Assembly: GCA_964617995.1 (NCBI GenBank)
Contig: CAZTXD010000058.1
Coordinates: 1-20,192, forward strand
Source of the DNA: CAZTXD01 sp964617995
GTDB taxonomy: Bacteria; Actinomycetota; Acidimicrobiia; Spongiisociales; ZC4RG35
DNA length: 20,192 bases
Reading direction: 5' to 3'
A model generated the notes under the pieces. The model saw nothing but the letters and a program-made list of their open reading frames with translations, searched no databases and had not been told where the DNA came from. Positions 1 to 7,474 of the stretch are shown here, piece by piece (position 1 is the stretch's first letter; each line of letters starts with the position of its first letter). Both the position numbers and the translations under genes were made by a program.

Positions 1-52
1 CGTTTTCGCGCATCGAATGCGCGCTATCGCGCGCATTCGATGCGCGAAAACG
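1..52. repeat. Perfect 24-bp inverted repeat with nested hairpins, downstream of rex
   Basis: Positions 1-24 are the exact reverse complement of 29-52, with a 4-nt loop (TATC, 25-28). Each arm also folds on itself: CGCGCAT at 7-13 pairs with ATGCGCG at 17-23 around a 3-nt loop, and the same stem recurs at 30-36/40-46. The element therefore has one long-hairpin form and one two-hairpin form. TTTT (3-6) and AAAA (47-50) flank the GC-rich core. It begins 9 nt past the rex stop codon, so a transcription terminator or RNA-stabilising hairpin for rex is the simplest reading; no T-run follows it within the window. A REP-like element made of paired inverted units is the alternative. Confidence 0.85.
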
Positions 53-60
53 GGAGGCGG

Positions 61-684
61 TCAGCCGTGGGAGCGGTAGTAGCTGAGGATCTGCAGCTCG
101 GTGGAGAGATCGACCTGTCGCACCTCGACTCCCTCACCCACGCGGATGCGGGTGGGGGCGAAGTTGAGTATCGACCTGACGCGGGCAGCCGAGAGCTGTT
201 CGGCCACGTCCTGGGCAGCCCCCCCGGGAGTGGCGATGATGCCGATGTCGATGGTGTCGTCGCGCCCGTCCGACACGAGGTCGTCCAGTGACCTCACCGG
301 AACACCGGCCACTTCGGTGCCGACCTTCTCGGGGTCGACATCGTAGAGAGCCACCACCCGGAAACCGCGGCGTCCGAAGCCCCCATAGTTGGCGAGAGCC
401 CGGCCGAGGTTGCCGGCCCCGATCACGGCCACCCTCACGTCGGCGGTCAGGCCCAGCTCGGCCCGAATATGGGATCGGAGGCTCTCCACGTCGTATCCGA
501 CCCCTCTCACACCCGAGAAGCCGAGAAGGCTCATGTCCCGGCGGACGATGGCGGCGTTGGTGTCGGCCGCCCGGGCGAGCTCCTCCGAGGAGATGCTCAG
601 CATGTCGTGAGCTCCCTCCAGGGCCCGGAGGTAGCGGGGAAGGCGGCGTATGGTGGCGCGGGGTGGCCCGTTCTGGTCGCCCAT
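61..684 (-). CDS. rex: Redox-sensing transcriptional repressor Rex
   Basis: A 207-residue protein of the usual Rex length. Rex is a cytoplasmic homodimeric repressor that binds DNA when NAD+ dominates and lets go when NADH rises, commonly controlling respiratory genes. Visible features are the N-terminal winged-helix region with the family signature around residues 46-64 (VRRDMSLLGFSGVRGVGY) and the Rossmann NAD(H) site IGAGNLG (88-94) with the following acidic strand end (LYDVD, 113-117). The ATG at 684 was chosen because the frame upstream of it overlaps the divergent reductase gene and carries no family sequence. A TANNNT box (TACCGT, minus strand) ends 6 nt before this ATG, suggesting a leaderless transcript. 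It diverges from the complex I operon, which places a NADH sensor beside the main NADH consumer. No canonical Rex operator (TGTGA-N6-TCACA type) was found in the shared 80-nt region. Confidence 0.95.
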   Translation of the reverse strand: MGDQNGPPRATIRRLPRYLRALEGAHDMLSISSEELARAADTNAAIVRRDMSLLGFSGVRGVGYDVESLRSHIRAELGLTADVRVAVIGAGNLGRALANYGGFGRRGFRVVALYDVDPEKVGTEVAGVPVRSLDDLVSDGRDDTIDIGIIATPGGAAQDVAEQLSAARVRSILNFAPTRIRVGEGVEVRQVDLSTELQILSYYRSHG

Positions 685-690
685 GCGGGA

Positions 691-696
691 ACGGTA
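691..696 (-). promoter_or_regulatory. Putative -10 box of rex (TACCGT, leaderless)
   Basis: On the minus strand TACCGT fits the actinobacterial TANNNT -10 pattern and is followed by exactly 6 nt before the rex ATG, the spacing expected if transcription starts at the start codon. There is no purine-rich ribosome binding site upstream of the ATG. No convincing -35 box was seen. This is inference from spacing only. Confidence 0.3.
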
Positions 697-752
697 CCCG
701 TGTCGAGGGGGACCGAAGAACCGGTCGATTCTCACCGGCGATGGGCGCCCGA

Positions 753-758
753 TATCCT
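753..758 (+). promoter_or_regulatory. Putative -10 box of reductase-nuo operon (TATCCT, leaderless)
   Basis: TATCCT fits TANNNT and ends 6 nt before the ATG at 765. The region lacks a Shine-Dalgarno sequence, so a leaderless start is plausible. A weak -35 candidate TTCTCA lies at 729-734 with an 18-nt spacer. It mirrors the arrangement on the rex side of the same intergenic region. The evidence is positional only. Confidence 0.35.
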
Positions 759-764
759 CCCGGC

Positions 765-2006
765 ATGGCGTCACCGTCGGTTCTCGTCGTGGGCGGTGGC
801 CCGGCCGGGGCCGCCGCCGCCTACTGGCTGGCTCGCGACGGCCACGACGTCACCCTCGTCGAGCGCAAGGAGTTCCCTCGCAACAAGACTTGTGGCGACG
901 GGCTCACTCCCCGGGCTATCCGCCAGCTCATCGACATGGGATTCGACTTCGACGTCGCCGGGTTCCACACGATCACCGGGTTGCGCTCCTATGCCGGCGA
1001 CGACCTCATGCTGGAGATGAAATGGCCCCAGCACTCCCGCTTTCCGGATTGGGGCGGGGTCATCCGCCGCCGCGACCTGGACGAGCAGGTGGCCCGGCTG
1101 GCCGAGAAACAGGGAGTGCAGGTACGTCAGAAGACGGAGGCGAAGCCCATCATCGCGGCAGGTCGGCTGGCGGGTGTGGAGCTGGGACACAACGGCGGCA
1201 CCGAGCGCGTCGACCCGGCGATGGTCGTCATCGCCGACGGATCACTCAATCGTTTCGGGAGGGCGTTGGGGACCAGCCGCCGCAAGGACTACCCCATGGG
1301 TCTGGCCGCCCGCGGCTACTACTCCTCCCCACGCTCGACGGATCCGTTCCTGGAGAGCCAGCTGGATCTGCGCGACGACAGCGGTGCGACGATGCCCGGC
1401 TACGGATGGGTGTTCCCTCTCGGTGACGGGACGGTCAACGTCGGGGTGGGGCTGCTGTCGACGTTCAAACGCTGGAAGCACGTCAACACCACCAAGATGA
1501 TGAGCGACTACGTCAACAACTCCTCACCGGACTACTGGGAGCTGGGAGAGCACTCCCAGCTCACCGACCCGGAGGGAGGCAAGTTGACGATGTCGTTCTC
1601 GAAGGGACCGCTGGTGGGCTCCAACTGGGTGACGATCGGCGACGCCGCCGGTGCCATCAACCCCTGGAACGGCGAAGGTATCTCCTATGGCTACGAGACG
1701 GGCCGGCTGGCCGCCGAGTACGTCTCGGAGGCTCTGGGCGCCGACGACCCCTCCCTGCTGCACCGCTACACCCAGCGCCTGGAGGACGAGTACGGCCTGT
1801 ACTACAAGATGGCCCGGATCTTCGTGAAGCTCATCGGCAACCCGCCGGTGATGCGCACCCTGGCCCACACCGGGATGCGCGACCGCCCGCTCATGGAGTG
1901 GACCCTCAAGGTGATGGCCAACCTTCTCGACGAGGACGAGAAGGGAGTCGGTGAAGCGGTGTATGCGACGCTGGCCGCTCTGGTGAGACCCCTACCCGTC
2001 AGGTAG
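765..2006 (+). CDS. Geranylgeranyl reductase family FAD enzyme (MenJ-like menaquinone reductase)
   Basis: A 413-residue flavoprotein of the geranylgeranyl reductase family, which saturates double bonds in isoprenoid chains. Features: dinucleotide-binding GGGPAG (10-15) with the acidic strand end E33, the conserved KTCGDGLTP segment (41-49), PGYGWVFP (211-218) and the second FAD motif GDAAGAINPWNGEGI (292-306). Members found directly upstream of nuoA in actinobacteria are thought to reduce the menaquinone side chain (MenJ activity), making the quinone that complex I then reduces; that role is inferred from context. The ATG at 765 puts the first beta strand close to the N-terminus as in the family; an ATG at 741 in the same frame is possible but adds nothing recognisable. 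The protein ends 64 nt before nuoA, and the gap holds a short 7-nt-period repeat. Confidence 0.85.
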   Translation: MASPSVLVVGGGPAGAAAAYWLARDGHDVTLVERKEFPRNKTCGDGLTPRAIRQLIDMGFDFDVAGFHTITGLRSYAGDDLMLEMKWPQHSRFPDWGGVIRRRDLDEQVARLAEKQGVQVRQKTEAKPIIAAGRLAGVELGHNGGTERVDPAMVVIADGSLNRFGRALGTSRRKDYPMGLAARGYYSSPRSTDPFLESQLDLRDDSGATMPGYGWVFPLGDGTVNVGVGLLSTFKRWKHVNTTKMMSDYVNNSSPDYWELGEHSQLTDPEGGKLTMSFSKGPLVGSNWVTIGDAAGAINPWNGEGISYGYETGRLAAEYVSEALGADDPSLLHRYTQRLEDEYGLYYKMARIFVKLIGNPPVMRTLAHTGMRDRPLMEWTLKVMANLLDEDEKGVGEAVYATLAALVRPLPVR

Positions 2007-2018
2007 ACGCCCTCATCT

Positions 2019-2039
2019 CCGTCGTCCGACTTCCGACTG
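2019..2039 (+). repeat. Heptanucleotide tandem repeat, three units (CCGTCGT/CCGACTT/CCGACTG)
   Basis: Three 7-nt units in the 64-nt gap between the reductase gene and nuoA. Units two and three resemble the longer tract at 14437-14471, where GACTTCC recurs. It is short enough to be doubted alone, but it matches the period and sequence of the other tracts in this window. Confidence 0.5.
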
Positions 2040-2054
2040 CGCAGGCCGAGGTCC

Positions 2055-2060
2055 TAGAGT
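2055..2060 (+). promoter_or_regulatory. Possible -10 box before nuoA (TAGAGT)
   Basis: TAGAGT fits TANNNT and lies 10 nt before the nuoA ATG, in a gap without a clear Shine-Dalgarno sequence. It may give a secondary start within the operon. Evidence is weak: a six-base degenerate motif can occur by chance. Confidence 0.2.
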
Positions 2061-2070
2061 CAACCGCGGA

Positions 2071-2475
2071 ATGACCTTGGCCGACTACCTGCCTGTGGCG
2101 GTGATGCTCATCCTGGCGGCCGGCTTCGTGGCCGTCTCCCTGGCGGTGTCTCGGCTGTTCCGTCCCGACCGGCCCACCGCCGAGAAGCTAGCGCCCTACG
2201 AGTGCGGGATCATCCCCGAGGTGGAGCCGATCCAGCGCTTCCCCGTCAAGTTCTACCTGGTGGCGATGCTGTTCGTGATATTCGACGTCGAGATCGTGTT
2301 CCTCTTCGCCTGGGCTGCCCGGTGGGACTCCCTGGGGTGGTACGGGATCGCCGCGGTGGGGATCTTCACGTTCTTCGTGCTGGAGACCCTGGTGTACGTG
2401 TGGAAACGAGGCGCGCTCGACTGGAACATCAAACGTCGCGGCAGATACTCCGGCGTCCTCGATGAGGCGGCCTGA
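2071..2475 (+). CDS. nuoA: NADH-quinone oxidoreductase subunit A
   Basis: A 134-residue inner-membrane subunit of the proton-pumping NADH:quinone oxidoreductase (complex I). Three hydrophobic segments are visible at about 6-30, 60-84 and 91-112. The first loop carries the family signature YECG (43-46), and the second helix contains the FDVE motif (71-74), whose acidic residues belong to the quinone/proton channel region. Length is normal for the family. The stop codon overlaps the nuoB start by one base (TGATG), indicating translational coupling. It is the first nuo gene of the plus-strand operon, following the quinone-modifying reductase. Confidence 0.97.
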   Translation: MTLADYLPVAVMLILAAGFVAVSLAVSRLFRPDRPTAEKLAPYECGIIPEVEPIQRFPVKFYLVAMLFVIFDVEIVFLFAWAARWDSLGWYGIAAVGIFTFFVLETLVYVWKRGALDWNIKRRGRYSGVLDEAA

Positions 2476-2936
2476 TGCCCAACATCCCCGGGGTGCTCAC
2501 TTCGACGATCGACAAGGCGGCTGCCTGGGCACGCACCCGCTCCATGTTTCCTGCCACCTTCGGCCTGGCCTGCTGCGCCATCGAGATGATGGCCACCGGC
2601 ACTGCCCACTACGACCTGGCCCGGTTCGGGATGGAGGTGTTCCGAGCCTCCCCCCGTCAGGCCGACCTGATGATCGTCGCCGGCCGGGTCAGTCAGAAGA
2701 TGGCCCCGGTCCTGCGTCAGGTATACGATCAGATGCCCGAACCGAAATGGGTCATCTCGATGGGGGCGTGCGCATCGACCGGCGGCATGTTCAACAACTA
2801 CGCCCTGGTCCAGGGCGTCGACCAGGTGGTCCCCGTCGACATATACGTACCCGGCTGTCCCCCCGGGCCCCAGAGCCTCATGCACGGAATCCTCACCCTG
2901 CACGACAAGATCATGGCCGGTGAGATCGCGTCATGA
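2475..2936 (+). CDS. nuoB: NADH-quinone oxidoreductase subunit B
   Basis: A 153-residue peripheral-arm subunit that holds iron-sulfur cluster N2, the last electron carrier before quinone. The four expected ligands are present: the adjacent cysteines C33-C34, C99 in the SMGACA segment and C128 in VPGCPPGP. The C-terminus is short compared with many actinobacterial NuoB proteins but reaches past the last conserved helix. The gene overlaps nuoA by one base and nuoC by four (ATGA), so translation of nuoA-B-C is probably coupled. Confidence 0.97.
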   Translation: MPNIPGVLTSTIDKAAAWARTRSMFPATFGLACCAIEMMATGTAHYDLARFGMEVFRASPRQADLMIVAGRVSQKMAPVLRQVYDQMPEPKWVISMGACASTGGMFNNYALVQGVDQVVPVDIYVPGCPPGPQSLMHGILTLHDKIMAGEIAS

Positions 2937-3544
2937 GTGACGAGACGAACGTACCCGAAGCTCCTGCGGATGCCTCCAGCGCCGCCGCGGTACAGGCGCC
3001 GGGACGCCATCCCGTCCTGGACCTGCGCCCCCAGCCCGGCGCCGAGCCCCGTGGCACGCCGCAGGAACCGGACCCGTTCCTGGCCTCGCTCCTGGAGGGC
3101 TTCGATGACGACGCCCTGCTGGAGGAGTCCCATGGCCAGGAGGTCGTTCGGCTGGATCGCAGCCGCTGGCTCTCCTTCGCCCGGGCGGCGAAGGAGGCGG
3201 GTTTCGAGGTCTGCTCGGATATCACCGCCGTCGATTGGTTCCGTCACCGGAAGGTCCGCTTCGAGCTGGTCGTCAGTCTCGTGAGCCAGCAGCACCGTCG
3301 CCGCCTCCGGGTTCTGATCCCACTCCCGGCCGACGATCCCTCGGTGGCGTCGGTGGTGTCGGTGTGGCCGGGAGCGTCGTTCGGGGAGAGGGAGACCTAC
3401 GACATGTACGGGATCGTCTTCGAGGACAGCCCTGACCTGACCCGGATATTGATGCCGGACGACTGGGACGGATATCCACTCCGCAAGGACTACGGAGTGG
3501 GAGTGGTTCCGGTGCAGTTCAAGGACAGTCACAAGGTCACCTGA
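2933..3544 (+). CDS. nuoC: NADH-quinone oxidoreductase subunit C (30 kDa)
   Basis: A 203-residue peripheral-arm subunit of complex I. The family signature GERETYDMYG lies at 151-160, followed by the typical RILMPDDWDGYPLRKDY stretch (171-187). The first 65 or so residues are an Ala/Pro-rich extension with no recognisable domain, common among actinobacterial NuoC proteins. It starts within an ATGA overlap with nuoB and is followed 10 nt later by nuoD, with a purine-rich ribosome binding site (gaggagagg) in the gap. NuoC and NuoD are separate genes here, not the fused form of enterobacteria. Confidence 0.96.
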   Translation: MSDETNVPEAPADASSAAAVQAPGRHPVLDLRPQPGAEPRGTPQEPDPFLASLLEGFDDDALLEESHGQEVVRLDRSRWLSFARAAKEAGFEVCSDITAVDWFRHRKVRFELVVSLVSQQHRRRLRVLIPLPADDPSVASVVSVWPGASFGERETYDMYGIVFEDSPDLTRILMPDDWDGYPLRKDYGVGVVPVQFKDSHKVT

Positions 3545-3554
3545 GAGGAGAGGT

Positions 3555-4910
3555 ATGACCGAAACCCGGGACACCGAGAGCCCCGAGACCGTGGACCTGT
3601 GGGTCTCGGGAACCGAGGAGCCCCCCTTCGATCCCACCGACGAGGGTCGCCAGGAGTTCGCTCCCGAGGAGACCGACGCCCGGCTGTTGGAGCAGCTCGG
3701 GCGGGTGGTCGCCGACGACTACATGTACGAAGAGGTCGAGGGGGACGGGGAGCGGATGGTCGTCAACATGGGCCCCCAGCACCCTTCCACCCACGGCGTC
3801 CTCCGTCTCCAGATCGAACTGGAAGGGGAGGTGATAAGACGCACTCGACCCATCATCGGCTACCTGCACACCGGCATGGAGAAGACCGCCGAGACGCTCA
3901 CCTTCCTGCAGGGTCCCACCAACGTCACCCGGATGGACTATCTGGCGCCCCTCCACAATGAGCTCGCCTTCTCACTGGCGGTGGAGCGCCTGCTGGACAT
4001 AGACGTGCCTCCCCGAGCATCGGTGATTCGCGTCCTGATGACCGAGCTGAACCGCATCTCGTCGCATCTCGTGGCGCTCGCCACCAACGGATTGGACATC
4101 GGGGCATTGTCGATGATGCTCTACGGCTTCCGGGAACGGGAGATGATCGTCGCCTTCTTCGAGAAGGCAACCGGACTGCGGATGAACCACAACTACATCC
4201 GTCCCGGAGGCGTTGCGGCCGATCTGCCCCCGGGATGGCGCGCCGACGTCACCGAGATCCTCGATACCCTCCCCGAGCGGTTGGCGGGCTACGACGATCT
4301 CCTCCGCAACAACCCCATCTGGTTGGAGCGGACCCGGGGGGTCGGAGTCATCAACGCCGAGGAGTGCAACGCATACAGCATCACCGGACCGACGTTGCGC
4401 GCCGCCGGCGTCGACTGGGATCTGCGCAAGGTGTTCCCGTACAGCGGAATCGACCGTTACGAGTTCGACGTCCCGGTCGGCCGCAACGGCGATGTCTACG
4501 ACCGCTACCGGATGCGTGTCGACGAGATCGGCGAGTCGATCAAGATCATCCGCCAGGCGATGGACTCCATGCCCAAGGGCGACTTCCGGATCGACGACCG
4601 CAAGATCACCCCGCCGCCCCGGTCCCGGATCGACGAGTCGATGGAGGCGCTCATCCACCATTTCAAGATCTTCACCGAGGGCTTCAAGGTCCCGGCCGGT
4701 GAGACCTACGTCGCCATCGAGTCACCCCGGGGAGAGCTCGGCTGCTACATCGTCTCCAACGGGGAGGGCAAGCCCTGGAAGATGCACACGCGGGCCCCCT
4801 CCTTCTACAACCTCCAGGCCCTTCCGATAATGATGTCGGACTCCCTGGTGGCCGACACGGTGGCGTCGATCGCCTCCCTCGACCCCGTCATGGGCGACGT
4901 CGACCGCTGA
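3555..4910 (+). CDS. nuoD: NADH-quinone oxidoreductase subunit D (49 kDa)
   Basis: A 451-residue peripheral subunit that forms the quinone-binding pocket with NuoB. It contains GPQHPSTHG (73-81), whose histidine line the quinone site, then the conserved NYIRPGGV and RTRGVGVI segments, and ends with the typical GDVDR terminus. The N-terminal 65 residues are an acidic, poorly conserved extension. The start is supported by the strong ribosome binding site in the preceding 10-nt gap. The next intact gene, nuoE, begins only 496 nt later, an unusually wide gap for this operon, filled by a pseudogene. Confidence 0.97.
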   Translation: MTETRDTESPETVDLWVSGTEEPPFDPTDEGRQEFAPEETDARLLEQLGRVVADDYMYEEVEGDGERMVVNMGPQHPSTHGVLRLQIELEGEVIRRTRPIIGYLHTGMEKTAETLTFLQGPTNVTRMDYLAPLHNELAFSLAVERLLDIDVPPRASVIRVLMTELNRISSHLVALATNGLDIGALSMMLYGFREREMIVAFFEKATGLRMNHNYIRPGGVAADLPPGWRADVTEILDTLPERLAGYDDLLRNNPIWLERTRGVGVINAEECNAYSITGPTLRAAGVDWDLRKVFPYSGIDRYEFDVPVGRNGDVYDRYRMRVDEIGESIKIIRQAMDSMPKGDFRIDDRKITPPPRSRIDESMEALIHHFKIFTEGFKVPAGETYVAIESPRGELGCYIVSNGEGKPWKMHTRAPSFYNLQALPIMMSDSLVADTVASIASLDPVMGDVDR

Positions 4911-4934
4911 GGAGTGGAGGTGGTAGGTACCTGA

Positions 4935-5340
4935 CTCCCCCTGGAACTGGAGCTCGTCGAGTTCGGCTGGGACGCCTACCGCGATCGAATCGAAGATCCG
5001 TCGAGTGTCGATCTCCCGGTGGCGACCTGGTACCCGGGTTACACCGACCCGGATTACTACCTCCGGCTCTTGCTCCACAGCGAAGCATCGGCCAACCACG
5101 GACGGTTCGCCTCGGAGCACCAGCACCGGATCGTCGAGCAAACCTGCGCCGCCCGCGACGAGCGCACCCGTCTCGATCTGTTCCACCAGGCTGACCGCAC
5201 GGCTGTGGCCGAAGAGGCTGCCGTCATCCCCCTGTCGTACGACCGCAACGTGTTCTTGCAGCCCCCCGGGTGGAGGGGTGGTGGAATACGGCAAGTCGTG
5301 GTCCAACTTCGCCGACCTCACCGTCACCGGGCCTTCCTGA
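4935..5340 (+). pseudogene. Decayed C-terminal fragment of a peptide-type ABC solute-binding protein (SBP_bac_5)
   Basis: The frame that opens right after a stop codon (4932-4934) encodes a stretch that strongly resembles the C-terminal lobe of DppA/OppA-type binding proteins: an acidic start and VEFGWDAYRDRIED, then WYPGYTDPDYYLRLLLHS, NHGRF, the charged ERTRLDLFHQAD helix and the closing EEAAVIPLSYDRNVFLQ strand. Around 5265-5285 the similarity jumps frame: VEGWW is read in one frame and EYGKSWSNFADLTV in another, ending at a stop at 5338-5340. At least two frameshifts are therefore present, and the N-terminal lobe and signal peptide (about 400 residues) are missing. It cannot make a working binding protein. 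It sits between nuoD and nuoE, so it is probably the residue of a past insertion. The family call rests on recalled family patterns. Confidence 0.75.
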
Positions 5341-5367
5341 ACCGGTGCCCCGCGCTTCGATCCTGGA

Positions 5368-5398
5368 TTGGGAACGGCCGCAGCCCTCTTCCTATTCT
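5368..5398 (+). promoter_or_regulatory. Possible internal promoter before nuoE
   Basis: TTGGGA (5368-5373) and TATTCT (5393-5398) are separated by 19 nt, and the second box lies 8 nt before the nuoE ATG. nuoE has no Shine-Dalgarno sequence, so a leaderless start from this promoter would explain how nuoE is still translated after the broken gene. The long spacer makes the -35 doubtful. Confidence 0.3.
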
Positions 5399-5406
5399 CC
5401 GCCCCG

Positions 5407-6027
5407 ATGTCCGACTGGTCCGAAGCCACGCTCGAACGAGCCCAGGAGATCATCGCTCTCTATCCCGACAAGCGCTCGGCGGTGATGCCCCTGCTGTACC
5501 TGGCCATGGCCGAGGAGGGCTGGCTCACCGACGACGGCATCTCTCAGGTCGGCCTCCTCGTCGACATGACCCCCGCCCAGGTCCAGGCGGTCGCCTCCTT
5601 TTACACGATGTACAAGCGGGAGCGGACGGGCCGTTACCTCATCTCGGTGTGCACGTCCATCTCCTGCATGCTCCTGGGAGCCGACGAGGTGATGGAGGCG
5701 GTGGAAGACGAATCCGGTGTTCCCCACGGGGAGACGGACCCCGAGGGGGTTCTCTCGGTCGAGCACGCCGAGTGCATCGGGGCGTGCGGGGGAGCTCCCG
5801 CCGTCCAGGTCAACTACGAGCTCATCGAAGGGGTCACACCCCAGAAGGCCCGTGAGCTGGTGCGCTGGCTACGCACCACCACCCCGGCGGTGGCCGACCC
5901 CGACGAGATGCAGGAGCTGTTCGGCGACCGCCGCAGCTTCGATTGGGCCATTCCCTCCCGGGTGGGGGCGGTAGGGCCCTACCCGGCGTTCCAGCCCCTG
6001 GGAACAGAGGGAGGGGATCGTTCGTGA
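5407..6027 (+). CDS. nuoE: NADH-quinone oxidoreductase subunit E (24 kDa)
   Basis: A 206-residue thioredoxin-fold subunit of the NADH-input module that carries the [2Fe-2S] cluster N1a. The ligands are C82 and C87 (VCTSISC) and C123 and C127 (CIGAC). The N-terminal helical region (DKRSAVMPLLYLAMAEEGWL, 21-40) is typical. The ATG at 5407 was chosen because the family sequence begins there; the in-frame codons upstream encode a hydrophobic stretch with no family match. No ribosome binding site precedes it. The stop overlaps the nuoF start as GTGA. Confidence 0.96.
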   Translation: MSDWSEATLERAQEIIALYPDKRSAVMPLLYLAMAEEGWLTDDGISQVGLLVDMTPAQVQAVASFYTMYKRERTGRYLISVCTSISCMLLGADEVMEAVEDESGVPHGETDPEGVLSVEHAECIGACGGAPAVQVNYELIEGVTPQKARELVRWLRTTTPAVADPDEMQELFGDRRSFDWAIPSRVGAVGPYPAFQPLGTEGGDRS

Positions 6028-7337
6028 CGCTCACCACCAGCTTCGACCGTCCCCTGGTCCTCACCGCCCGGATGGAGGACCATCCCGCCGACTCGCACAC
6101 CCTGGACCGGTACCGGTCCACTGGCGGATACGAAGCGGCCCGAACGGCGCTGGGCATGACCCGGGACGAACTGGTGGAGCTGGTCAAGGAATCGGGGCTG
6201 CTGGGACGGGGCGGTGCCGCCTTCCCGGCCGGGATGAAATGGAGCTTTCTCGCTCCCGACCGCCCCGCCTATCTGATCGTCAACGCCGACGAATCCGAGC
6301 CCGGCACCTTCAAGGACCGCCAGCTCCTCGAACGCGATCCTCATCAGCTCCTGGAGGGCGTGCTGATCGCCTCCTGGGCCAACGAGGTTCCCCACGCATT
6401 CATCTACATCCGGGGCGAATACGCCAAGCCGGCTCGCCGGGTGCAGCAGGCGGTCGACGAGGCCTACGCCGCCGGTTTCCTGGGCAAGGACATCATGGGG
6501 ACGGGCTACGACCTGGAGGTGACCGTCCATCTGGGGGCAGGTGCCTACATCTGCGGTGAGGAGACGGCGCTGATCAACTCCCTCGAAGGTCGTCGCGGCG
6601 AACCCCGGCTGAAGCCGCCCTATTTCCCCGCGGCCGTGGGCCTCTACATGAAGCCCACGATCGTCAACAACGTGGAGACGATCTCCAACCTTCCCCACAT
6701 CGTCGAGCACGGGGCCGACTGGTTCAAGAACCTCGCTCACGCCGAGGACACCGGCACGTTCCTTCTGTCGCTCTCCGGCCACGTCAACCGGCCCGGTAAC
6801 TATGAGCTGCCCCACGGGATCACCTGGCGCCAGCTCATCGACGAGGTCGGGGGAGGTATACCCGACGGGCGCCGGCTCAAGATGTGGATCCCGGGCGGGG
6901 CGTCGGCGCCCTGGTTCACGCCCCAGGAGCATCTCGACCTGGAGATCACCAAGAACGCCACCGGGGCCGCCGGCTCCATGCTCGGTTCGGGAGCCGTGGT
7001 GGTGATGGACGACACCACCTGTGTGGTTCGGGCCGCGGAACGGGTCGTGCGGTTCTTCGCCCACGAGTCCTGCGGGCAGTGCACCCCGTGCCGGGAGGGA
7101 ACGACGTGGCTGGAGATGATCCTGCGCCGCATCGAGTCGGGTCAGGGCCGACCCATCGACGCCGACCTCCTCCTCGATGTGTCCGACAACATCTCGATCG
7201 GTCTCGGCTGGCCGCCCAAGCAGACCACGATCTGCCCGCTGGGCCCCTCGGCTGTTTCGCCCATCATCTCGATCATGGACACGTTCAAGGACGAGGTGAT
7301 GCAGCATATCCACGGGCAAGGGTGTCCGCTCCCATGA
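6024..7337 (+). CDS. nuoF: NADH-quinone oxidoreductase subunit F (51 kDa, NADH/FMN-binding)
   Basis: A 437-residue subunit that oxidises NADH through FMN and passes electrons to cluster N3. Visible are the glycine-rich FMN/NADH site GRGGAAFPAG (61-70), the GAGAYICGEETAL segment (171-183) and the [4Fe-4S] ligands C350, C353 and C356 (ESCGQCTPCREG) with C404 (TTICPLG). The GTG start at 6024 is preferred: it overlaps the nuoE stop as GTGA, has a GGAGGGG box about 8 nt upstream and gives the normal family length. An ATG further upstream at 5943 would lie deep in nuoE. Confidence 0.96.
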   Translation: MTLTTSFDRPLVLTARMEDHPADSHTLDRYRSTGGYEAARTALGMTRDELVELVKESGLLGRGGAAFPAGMKWSFLAPDRPAYLIVNADESEPGTFKDRQLLERDPHQLLEGVLIASWANEVPHAFIYIRGEYAKPARRVQQAVDEAYAAGFLGKDIMGTGYDLEVTVHLGAGAYICGEETALINSLEGRRGEPRLKPPYFPAAVGLYMKPTIVNNVETISNLPHIVEHGADWFKNLAHAEDTGTFLLSLSGHVNRPGNYELPHGITWRQLIDEVGGGIPDGRRLKMWIPGGASAPWFTPQEHLDLEITKNATGAAGSMLGSGAVVVMDDTTCVVRAAERVVRFFAHESCGQCTPCREGTTWLEMILRRIESGQGRPIDADLLLDVSDNISIGLGWPPKQTTICPLGPSAVSPIISIMDTFKDEVMQHIHGQGCPLP

Positions 7338-7361
7338 GATCCTCACTGCGTTCGGGTACCC

Positions 7362-7396
7362 GGTCGTCGGTCGTCGGTCGTTGGTCGCGGTTCGGC
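7362..7396 (+). repeat. Heptanucleotide tandem repeat (GGTCGTC type), about five units
   Basis: Units GGTCGTC, GGTCGTC, GGTCGTT, GGTCGCG and the degenerate GTTCGGC follow each other with a strict 7-nt period. Read on the minus strand the unit is ACCGACG-like, so the tract points opposite to the ACCGAAA tract 80 nt further on. Confidence 0.8.
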
Positions 7397-7474
7397 GGCG
7401 ACGGGTGTCCTCTTCTTCGCTCATCGTGCTCGACCTCACCTCGGTCTCTCCGGGTGAAACCGTCGTGGTCAGGT

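Noticed and set aside
685..764. Rex operator in the rex-reductase intergenic region
   Set aside because: No TGTGA...TCACA-type palindrome could be found; only loose inverted segments around GGTACC are present.
685..774. Longer rex start (to 774) reading into the reductase gene
   Set aside because: The extra 30 residues have no Rex similarity and would overlap the divergent gene and its promoter.
5019..5855. 278-codon plus-strand frame from the nuoD-nuoE gap into nuoE
   Set aside because: Only its first 85 or so codons look like a binding protein; the remainder is an out-of-frame reading of nuoE. Treated as a pseudogene fragment instead.
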